Below, in pieces: positions 1 to 4,716 of a stretch of DNA of 7,620 nt. The translations under genes were made by a program, and so were the position numbers. The DNA lies in NCBI GenBank assembly GCA_030432135.1, contig JAUIHD010000020.1:1-7620 (forward strand), written 5' to 3'. The notes under the pieces were generated by a model. That model was not told the origin of the DNA. It did not search any database and worked only from the letters and a program-made list of their open reading frames with translations. Origin of the DNA: a bacterium (GTDB lineage Bacteria > Patescibacteriota > Minisyncoccia > Phycocordibacterales > 1-14-0-10-42-12). How positions within the stretch are numbered: the stretch's first letter is position 1; every line of letters begins with the position of its first letter.

Positions 1-66
1 AAGGCAATTAAAACTATCCAGAAAAACGGCGCCTACAAAACACTCAAAGACGCAGGCCTCATCTAA
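1..66 (+). CDS. C-terminal fragment of an unidentified protein
   Basis: Reading from base 1 in frame 1 gives 21 residues and a TAA stop at 64-66, with the C-terminus NGAYKTLKDAGLI. The start lies outside the window. The codons are ordinary, and the stop falls at the edge of a strong terminator palindrome, as expected for a real gene end. The lysine-rich helix followed by NG-Y-K-L loosely recalls the last helix of extracellular solute-binding proteins, but 21 residues are too few to assign a family. The gene converges with the metallo-beta-lactamase gene, and the two stop codons are about 27 bases apart. Confidence 0.7.
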   Translation, partial: KAIKTIQKNGAYKTLKDAGLI

Positions 67-100
67 AGTAAAAACCTCCCGATCGGGAGGTTTTTACTTT
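65..100. terminator. Bidirectional rho-independent terminator, perfect 36-bp palindrome
   Basis: The left arm AAAGTAAAAACCTCCCGA (65-82) is the exact reverse complement of 83-100. The core CCTCCCGATCGGGAGG is flanked by A runs on the left and T runs on the right, so either strand gives a GC stem followed by a U tract. It lies between two convergent genes and contains the stop codon of the minus-strand gene (94-96) and the last two bases of the + strand stop. Confidence 0.92.
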
Positions 101-945
101 GATAGAAATGTTCCGTCAGGTAAGAGTGTATACTCTATTCTTCCCTCTTCTGCTGTACTCCTCATATCTCCTCCAAAATTCTCAATCAGTTCTACTACGT
201 TCTGGTGCGGATGTCCGTATCTATTATCCTTTCCTGCAGATACGACAACCTCTTCAGGAGATACTGCCTGCAAAAAGAAAGGGCCTGTCGAGGTATTCGA
301 TCCGTGGTGCCCTGCTTTTAGTATGTCACTCTCGAGCTCCTCTCCGTAGATACGCACCAAGTGATCTTCTATTTCTTTTGGCGCATCCCCTGTGAGCAGG
401 ACTTTTGTTTCTCCATAGACAAGTTGTCCGACAACAGAGGCACTGTTTGGATCTAGAGATTTAACATCTCTGTCTGGAAACAGAATTGCAAAGTAAACAT
501 CTTCATCGAGCCATACTATCTGCCCAGTCTGCGCTTCTATTTCTGTAGAACCTTCCACGTCTACCAGAGACTCAATATATTCATATGTTTCTGTGTCCCC
601 AATATTTCCAGAATCAATAAAGACTGAAATATTGTATCTCTCGAAAACATCAATCAGTCCCCCGATATGATCAGCATCGGGATGTGTAGCAATCACCACA
701 TCTATACTCCTGTCCCAAAAGTGCATTGCTTTACGAAGTTCTCGCAACACCGCTTGATCTCGTCCACCGTCGATAAGTAACTGGTTACCATTAGGCGCTT
801 CAATAAAAATAGCATCCCCTTGCCCAACATTGAGAAAAGAAACTTTTACATGATCTCTTGTCTCTCCAAGAGTAGCAAATGACCAGACAATTATGTTTAG
901 AACAAGCAGTAGCACAGCCAAAGCGAGTTTTTTCATTGTAGACAT
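94..945 (-). CDS. ComEC-type metallo-beta-lactamase, membrane-anchored (stand-alone C-terminal half of ComEC)
   Basis: This 283-residue protein begins with a basic start and one hydrophobic segment (about residues 7-24), which would be an uncleaved anchor or signal peptide that puts the rest outside the membrane. The metallo-beta-lactamase fold of ComEC/Rec2 follows. Visible motifs are NVGQGDA (39-45), LIDGG (57-61), the metal motif THPDADHIGG (87-96), TGD (185-187), KAGHHGS (210-216) and YGHPH (243-247). In full-length ComEC this domain is fused behind the channel and is proposed to be the nuclease that degrades the non-transforming strand; here it is a separate gene. I start at 945 because AAGGGG lies just upstream; an alternative ATG is at 936. 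The frame stays open to 1098, but that upstream part is a poor protein overlapping the small gene. A partnership with the ComEC channel gene is inferred. Confidence 0.9.
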   Translation of the reverse strand: MSTMKKLALAVLLLVLNIIVWSFATLGETRDHVKVSFLNVGQGDAIFIEAPNGNQLLIDGGRDQAVLRELRKAMHFWDRSIDVVIATHPDADHIGGLIDVFERYNISVFIDSGNIGDTETYEYIESLVDVEGSTEIEAQTGQIVWLDEDVYFAILFPDRDVKSLDPNSASVVGQLVYGETKVLLTGDAPKEIEDHLVRIYGEELESDILKAGHHGSNTSTGPFFLQAVSPEEVVVSAGKDNRYGHPHQNVVELIENFGGDMRSTAEEGRIEYTLLPDGTFLSK

Positions 946-949
946 TGTA

Positions 950-955
950 CCCCTT
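950..955 (-). promoter_or_regulatory. Ribosome binding site of the metallo-beta-lactamase gene
   Basis: On the minus strand AAGGGG precedes ATG 945, with six bases between AAGG and the ATG (four after the last G). It is 13 bases from ATG 936, so it favours the start at 945 over both the downstream ATG and the much longer upstream reading frame. Confidence 0.6.
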
Positions 956-963
956 AAACAAAG

Positions 964-993
964 CGGGCGGAACGTCTTACGACGTTCCGCCCG
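964..993 (-). terminator. GC-rich hairpin with GUAA tetraloop, probable terminator or attenuator
   Basis: A perfect 13-bp stem (964-976 with 981-993) encloses four bases. Read on the minus strand the loop is GTAA, a GNRA tetraloop, followed by CTTTGTTT, a weak U-rich tail. It lies 25 bases past the stop of the small minus-strand gene and 8 bases before the Shine-Dalgarno of the metallo-beta-lactamase gene. It could end the small gene's transcript, or only attenuate read-through. The + strand side has no T tract. Confidence 0.65.
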
Positions 994-1018
994 TGCTTGT
1001 CCTGTACGGAGATCCGCG

Positions 1019-1171
1019 CTAGTCTGCGTCGTCTGCCATGTGGATCCGCGCGACGCGCATCTCTTGGAACATGTATATGACATGGGCAGCAGCCGCACAC
1101 CACGCTTCGACTCCGAACTCCTCTCGCACTTGCCTGAGCCAATCGAAACAGTCTTGGTTTCTTGACCGCAT
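1019..1171 (-). CDS. Small hypothetical protein, 50 residues
   Basis: ATG at 1171 to TAG at 1021-1019 encodes 50 residues that look like a real, soluble, helical protein. It starts MRSRNQDCFDWLRQVREEFG, continues through an Ala-rich stretch (VEAWCAAAAHVIYMFQEM, 21-38) and ends in ARIHMADDAD (41-50). Support comes from a full AGGAGG 11 bases upstream of the ATG, a strong hairpin just after the stop, and the lack of any better reading of this otherwise empty interval. The gene is GC-rich (86 of 153 bases by my count), clearly above its AT-leaning neighbours. I do not recognise the family. The two Cys (8, 25) and single His residues (30, 44) do not form a known metal motif. It is divergent from the superoxide dismutase gene and upstream of the metallo-beta-lactamase gene. 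Its function is unknown. Confidence 0.68.
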   Translation of the reverse strand: MRSRNQDCFDWLRQVREEFGVEAWCAAAAHVIYMFQEMRVARIHMADDAD

Positions 1172-1176
1172 AGGCT

Positions 1177-1206
1177 TTGAGCCCTCCTAATATCCGATGG
1201 TACAAT
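1177..1206 (+). promoter_or_regulatory. Promoter of the superoxide dismutase gene
   Basis: An extended -10, TGGTACAAT (1198-1206), follows a TTGAGC (1177-1182) that matches four of six -35 positions, with an 18-base spacer. Transcription would start near 1213, giving a leader of roughly 22 bases with no clear Shine-Dalgarno before ATG 1236. The -35 lies just outside the start codon of the divergent small gene. Confidence 0.6.
1183..1188 (-). promoter_or_regulatory. Shine-Dalgarno AGGAGG of the 50-residue gene
   Basis: This is the strongest Shine-Dalgarno I see in the window. The 11-base spacer to ATG 1171 is long, but it contains a small inverted repeat (GGCT-CAA-AGCC, 1173-1183 on the + strand) that could fold and shorten the effective distance. 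No alternative start codon lies in the spacer. Confidence 0.6.
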
Positions 1207-1213
1207 AGTATCA
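1205..1213 (-). promoter_or_regulatory. Possible extended -10 of the 50-residue gene
   Basis: The minus strand reads TGATACTAT here, a TGn extended -10 with four of six hexamer matches. It overlaps the + strand -10 (1201-1206) by two bases. I see no matching -35. If used, the leader would run about 27 bases and contain the AGGAGG. This is weak evidence. Confidence 0.3.
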
Positions 1214-1235
1214 CTACTAAGTAAACAAACCTTTT

Positions 1236-1832
1236 ATGAAAACATTTGAAGCAAAAACATTTAATATTCCTACCCTTAAAGGAATTTCGGAAAAAACTAT
1301 CGAAGAGCACCTGAAGCTTTACGCAGGATACGTAAAGAACGCGAATGCTGTCGGAGAAAAAGTTGGAGAACTCTTTATGGAAGACCCTGAGAAAAACCAG
1401 TATCTCTTGAGTGAACTCTCTCGACGATTTAGTTTCGAGTACAACGGCATGCGAAATCACGAGATTTATTTTGAATCTCTTTCAGGCGGAGCAGCACCGC
1501 TCAGCGACGGCGCACTCAAAAGCGCACTAGAAGCAGACTTTGGTTCAGTAGATGTTTTCCTCTCTGTGATTAAAATGACAGCCATGATACGAGGAGTTGG
1601 CTGGGCAATGCTCTGGTACGACAAAAAAGAAGATCGACTGCTTGTCTCTTGGGTCGACGAACAACATCTCGGACAGCTCCAAGGAGCTACTCCTATCCTC
1701 GCGCTCGACATGTGGGAACATTCTTTTGTTGCTGACTATCAACCATCTGGAAAGAAACAATACGTCGAAGACTTTTTTGAAAACCTCAACTGGTCAAAGA
1801 TCGAAGAGAATTTCACAAACGCGAAAAGTTAA
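1236..1832 (+). CDS. sod: Superoxide dismutase, Mn/Fe family
   Basis: This 198-residue protein is of normal length for the Fe/Mn superoxide dismutase family, which converts superoxide to oxygen and hydrogen peroxide. The four metal ligands are visible: H25 in IEEHLKLY, H75 in RNHEIYF, and D158 and H162 in DMWEH. The gateway Tyr is Y32. Aligned by eye with E. coli FeSOD, the metal-selecting Gln of the Fe form is replaced by G71, while Q143 sits where MnSOD has its Gln, so Mn or cambialistic use is more likely. The His pair after the first ligand in E. coli (KHH) is missing and this helix is one residue shorter. There is no signal peptide, so it should be cytoplasmic. It has its own promoter and converges with comEC, overlapping it by 4 bp. 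Confidence 0.95.
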   Translation: MKTFEAKTFNIPTLKGISEKTIEEHLKLYAGYVKNANAVGEKVGELFMEDPEKNQYLLSELSRRFSFEYNGMRNHEIYFESLSGGAAPLSDGALKSALEADFGSVDVFLSVIKMTAMIRGVGWAMLWYDKKEDRLLVSWVDEQHLGQLQGATPILALDMWEHSFVADYQPSGKKQYVEDFFENLNWSKIEENFTNAKS

Positions 1833-3394
1833 TTCTTCACGATCTCGTATTCTACAATTTCATATTCGTCCGAACCTTCAAAAGAAATTTCTTTTGAAGG
1901 TTTTTGGTTAGATATTTTTCGTACACCATAGATAATCAACACATAGAGCATGATCACAAAAACAAAATTTATTTCTGGAAGCGTAAACGATGCGAACGGA
2001 AGCCCTGCAAAAAATTCTGTCATCCAGATAACATACGAAAGAAGTGGCGTAAGAATAAATGAAAACATGTATGCCAAACCACCCCAAGGAACTCCCGCTA
2101 TTCCGACAATAAAAGCGAATAGCATAGTAAGTGGAATAATTGGAAGCACTAATATATTTACAATCGGTGCAATAACTGAGATCTCACCCATACGGTAGAC
2201 AAGATATGGCAGCACAAATATCTGCGTTGAAAGTGTAGCCGTTCCTGCTTCACGAATACCAAATTTTTCTGGAAGCCACGTCATATACCGCTCGATGATC
2301 GGTGCGATATAAATGAGCGCTGCCGTTGCAAGAACTGAAAGTTGGAACGAGATATCAAGTGCAAGAATAAGCGGATTATGAAGAATCATTAAAATACTTG
2401 CAAAGACAAGTGCTCTCGTAATGTTGTATCGACGGCTTCCTCCACGTGCTAAAAGTACCAAAAGACCCATGATAGATGCACGAACGACCGTTGCTTCTCC
2501 GCCAACAAGAAACGCAAATAAAACTATGAAGAAGCCAGCCAGTGTAAGTGCTATCTTCTTTCTGAATCTTTTTCTAAAAACCAAGAGTGTATATTCAGAA
2601 ATTATCGCGATATTATATCCAGAGAGCACTACAATATGAATAAGTCCTGCGCGACGGAAGTCTTGTGTGAGTTCATTACTGAAACTCCCTCGCTCTCCGA
2701 GAAGAAGTCCGCCCGCAAGGATAGACTCTGGCACTGGTACTACTTGGTTTATATTTTCAAGATAAACATGCTTTATTTTAAAGAGAATATCTTTTATAAA
2801 ATTTTTCTTGCCCTCTCCAACATATTCGCCATTAGCAAATGAAAGAGTTGAAACAATACCGTCTTTTCGCAAGTACCCTTCATAATCAAAAAGTCTTCCG
2901 GTGTCTGTGATAAATGCTTCCGGCATACTGATTGTACCTTCAAAGGAAATAATGTCTCCGTAGCCAAACTTTGGCACCCGAGCGGCCCGGACTAAAATTT
3001 TCCCTTCTACATTTTGCCGTTCACCATTTTCAATAAAAGAAACATTATCGATCACGTATTCTCTCCGCCCCTGTCTGTCTTCTGGATCTCGAGAGACGGT
3101 GCCGACAAGTTCTACTTTTTGCTCATTCTTATTTTTTATAATTTCCGAGACGGGAGTATCGACCTGTATAAACCGAGCAAAGCCAAATAGCGCACCTATA
3201 AAAATAAAGAGGATTATAAAAAATATCTGCTTTTCTTTTTTAATCCAGAGAAATACCCCAAGAAAAACAAAGAGTGAGACGCCGAACAAAATATCCCATA
3301 AAAATTTTGAAATGTAGCTCGCCCAGAACACACCGAGGAGTATTCCTCCACTTGTTGTAAATAAAAATGCTCGTTTTACGAAGTCTTTCTCCAT
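1829..3394 (-). CDS. comEC: ComEC/Rec2 competence channel protein, without the metallo-beta-lactamase domain
   Basis: This 521-residue inner-membrane protein would carry single-stranded DNA into the cytoplasm during natural transformation. Three hydrophobic segments (about 12-27, 33-50, 57-75) lead to an extracytoplasmic OB-like domain (about 92-190; DUF4131 region), then the Competence domain (about 220-490) with many membrane segments. Diagnostic motifs are LLLGERGSF (230-238), FRRAGLIHIVVLSGYNIAII (246-265), GGEATVVRASIMG (298-310) and DISFQLSVLA (347-356). The usual C-terminal metallo-beta-lactamase domain is absent; the protein ends in a short acidic tail with a repeated EYEIV. The missing domain is encoded by the gene at 94-945. 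Its start overlaps the end of rnhA by 19 bp, which suggests one operon. I see no minus-strand terminator after its stop. Confidence 0.95.
   Translation of the reverse strand: MEKDFVKRAFLFTTSGGILLGVFWASYISKFLWDILFGVSLFVFLGVFLWIKKEKQIFFIILFIFIGALFGFARFIQVDTPVSEIIKNKNEQKVELVGTVSRDPEDRQGRREYVIDNVSFIENGERQNVEGKILVRAARVPKFGYGDIISFEGTISMPEAFITDTGRLFDYEGYLRKDGIVSTLSFANGEYVGEGKKNFIKDILFKIKHVYLENINQVVPVPESILAGGLLLGERGSFSNELTQDFRRAGLIHIVVLSGYNIAIISEYTLLVFRKRFRKKIALTLAGFFIVLFAFLVGGEATVVRASIMGLLVLLARGGSRRYNITRALVFASILMILHNPLILALDISFQLSVLATAALIYIAPIIERYMTWLPEKFGIREAGTATLSTQIFVLPYLVYRMGEISVIAPIVNILVLPIIPLTMLFAFIVGIAGVPWGGLAYMFSFILTPLLSYVIWMTEFFAGLPFASFTLPEINFVFVIMLYVLIIYGVRKISNQKPSKEISFEGSDEYEIVEYEIVKN
1873..1902 (+). 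terminator. Terminator of the superoxide dismutase gene, inside the comEC coding sequence
   Basis: The perfect 30-bp palindrome has arm AACCTTCAAAAGAAA (1873-1887), and the + strand continues with TTT, giving a five-T run at 1901-1905. The hairpin begins 40 bases past the superoxide dismutase stop. On the minus strand it is followed by CGGACGAAT, with no U tract, so it acts only for the + strand. It codes for the KPSKEISFEG part of the ComEC tail. Confidence 0.75.
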
Positions 3395-4080
3395 TCTCTG
3401 ATCAAATCTTCTTCCTCATCTTGTGAAAGTGTTTTGCGGAATCGTGCGCCCTTCTTACCTTTCACTCGTTCCTCGCACTCTGCCCATGTTCGATGAATCT
3501 TTATGTCACCGTCGATCATAGAAATGTATGAATAGGCCTTTGCTTTTGAACGACTCTTAGTGTCTGCTTTTTGTACATCAACTTTTATTTCAAGTGATGT
3601 CGGATACTGTGTTCGTGGTCCCTTAAAAAGAGGAGGTTTTTTGTTGTCCGCAAACTCTGTCGCGATAACATCGCATCGCTCGTTTGCAGGAATACCTGCA
3701 TGTCCTGGCAAAAGCTTCCATTCGATCTCATACGAAGATGAAAGATCTACAAGCTTTTGCCACAGCTCTTTATTCAAAACTTCTGTTTTACCTTTTGTCT
3801 GCCAACCATTGTTCTGCCACCCATAGACCCACTTGGTTATTCCGTTTACGACATAACTTGAATCGGTATAGACAGTCGCTGACACATCTGCGATTTGTTT
3901 TTGTTCAAGAAGCGCAAGTCCTTCAATAACTCCAGTAAGCTCCATACGATTGTTTGTTGTTGGTGTTTCTTTCCCACCAAGTTCAACAACTTCTTCAGGA
4001 AACACAACAATCACTCCATATCCACCAGGTCCCGGATTTCCTCTTGAAGCACCATCTGAAAAGATAAGAATGTTACTCAT
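3376..4080 (-). CDS. rnhA: Ribonuclease HI with C-terminal viroplasmin-like domain
   Basis: This 234-residue protein degrades the RNA strand of RNA-DNA hybrids (R-loops, primers). Residues 1-145 are a complete RNase HI domain. The catalytic residues are D9 (FSDGASRGNPGPGGYG), E47 (NNRMELTG), D73 (YTDSSYVV) and D137 (ANERCDVIA), with the conserved H127 (PGHAGIP). The basic substrate-binding handle is present (WVYGWQNNGWQTKGK, 84-98). A linker (about 146-181) leads to a C-terminal module (182-232), AYSYISMIDGD then TWAECEERVKGKKGARFRK, which resembles the viroplasmin/hybrid-binding domain that sits at the N-terminus of eukaryotic RNase H1. Only this domain call is tentative. The gene is upstream of and overlaps comEC. 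It has its own promoter, divergent from the methyltransferase gene, and no Shine-Dalgarno. Confidence 0.95.
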   Translation of the reverse strand: MSNILIFSDGASRGNPGPGGYGVIVVFPEEVVELGGKETPTTNNRMELTGVIEGLALLEQKQIADVSATVYTDSSYVVNGITKWVYGWQNNGWQTKGKTEVLNKELWQKLVDLSSSYEIEWKLLPGHAGIPANERCDVIATEFADNKKPPLFKGPRTQYPTSLEIKVDVQKADTKSRSKAKAYSYISMIDGDIKIHRTWAECEERVKGKKGARFRKTLSQDEEEDLIREWRKTS

Positions 4081-4087
4081 AAAAGAG

Positions 4088-4096
4088 AGTATACCA
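4088..4096 (-). promoter_or_regulatory. Extended -10 promoter of rnhA (leaderless type)
   Basis: The minus strand reads TGGTATACT: a TGn element plus TATACT, five of six matches to TATAAT. Only seven bases separate the hexamer from ATG 4080, so transcription should begin at or next to the start codon. No good -35 is visible. Confidence 0.65.
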
Positions 4097-4106
4097 AATT
4101 CTCTTA

Positions 4107-4115
4107 TGGTAGACT
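4107..4115 (+). promoter_or_regulatory. Extended -10 promoter of the methyltransferase gene (leaderless type)
   Basis: TGGTAGACT has the TGn element and four of six -10 matches, and ends six bases before ATG 4122, so the mRNA would begin at the start codon. It shares ATGGTA with the promoter of the superoxide dismutase gene. No Shine-Dalgarno or convincing -35 is visible. Confidence 0.5.
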
Positions 4116-4121
4116 CTAGTC

Positions 4122-4685
4122 ATGCAAAAAACGTACGCTGAACTGTCAAAAGAGTTCAAGCCTCACAAACTTGTAGAGGATGCTCTTACTTATGTAAAAA
4201 ATACAGGTGACGCTCTTGATGTTGGTGCCGGTTCACTTCGTAATACCAAATATCTACTCGAAAGAGGGTTTCGAGTGGTTGCTGTCGACAAGGATGAATT
4301 TATTGAAAGTAGCGCCAAAGAAATAAATAATGATGATCTATCTGCGTTTTGTGTCGACATTACAGAATGGGATTTCCCCGAGAATGAATTTGACCTCGTC
4401 ATCGCAATCAACTCTCTTCCATTTTTACACCCTAATAATTTTGAAAAAGTTTTTGAAAAGATAAAATGTTCTCTAAAGCCCGGTGGTGTATTTTGCTTTA
4501 CTTTGTTTGGAAATAAAGACAGCTGGGCAACAAACACAGAGCGAACATTTTTTTCTCGAAATGAAGTAGAAGAACTTATATCTGACATGAACACTCATTT
4601 ATTTGTCGAGGAAGAAGAAGATGGAAAATCAATTCGAGGAGACGATAAACATTGGCACATATTTAAGATAATCGTCCAAAAATAA
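4122..4685 (+). CDS. Class I SAM-dependent methyltransferase
   Basis: This 187-residue soluble protein has the Rossmann-type methyltransferase signature. Motif I is ALDVGAGSLRNTKYLLERG (31-49), which binds S-adenosylmethionine. The acidic residue after strand 2 is D56 (VVAVDKD). D79 (CVDITEWDF) lies near the adenine, motif IV is FDLVIAINSLPFLH (90-103), and LKPGGVFCFTLFG (118-130) is the strand 5 region. The compact size and this pattern fit the TehB/methyltransferase-11 type; the substrate cannot be read from the sequence. It is a single-gene unit, divergent from rnhA by 41 bp and convergent with the large surface-protein gene. The stop lies within a bidirectional terminator. Confidence 0.9.
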   Translation: MQKTYAELSKEFKPHKLVEDALTYVKNTGDALDVGAGSLRNTKYLLERGFRVVAVDKDEFIESSAKEINNDDLSAFCVDITEWDFPENEFDLVIAINSLPFLHPNNFEKVFEKIKCSLKPGGVFCFTLFGNKDSWATNTERTFFSRNEVEELISDMNTHLFVEEEEDGKSIRGDDKHWHIFKIIVQK

Positions 4686-4711
4686 AAGCCCCCAAAAGGG
4701 GCTTTTATTTT
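4679..4711. terminator. Bidirectional rho-independent terminator
   Basis: A 14-bp perfect stem (4679-4692 with 4698-4711) has core AAAAGCCCC / GGGGCTTTT and loop CAAAA. On the + strand it is followed by T-rich sequence. On the minus strand the A-rich left arm gives the U tract. It includes the methyltransferase stop (4683-4685) and lies six bases from the stop of the convergent 853-residue protein gene. Confidence 0.92.
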
Positions 4712-4716
4712 CAATT

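Noticed and set aside
946..1098. Upstream 51-codon extension of the metallo-beta-lactamase reading frame
   Set aside because: The extension is Arg/Ser/Cys-rich, runs through the GUAA hairpin and overlaps the small gene. The signal anchor and AAGGGG both point to ATG 945.
893..1165. A 90-codon + strand open frame
   Set aside because: It starts inside the antisense of the metallo-beta-lactamase gene, crosses the hairpin, and is antisense to the better supported 50-residue gene. No ribosome binding site is visible.
954..1460. A 168-codon minus-strand open frame
   Set aside because: Most of it is antisense to the superoxide dismutase gene, and the rest is an Arg-rich frame through the hairpin and small gene. 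It has no domain features.
1829..1865. Tandem EYEIV peptide at the ComEC C-terminus as a DNA repeat
   Set aside because: The two copies use different codons, so it is not a recent DNA duplication. It may be chance in an acidic tail.
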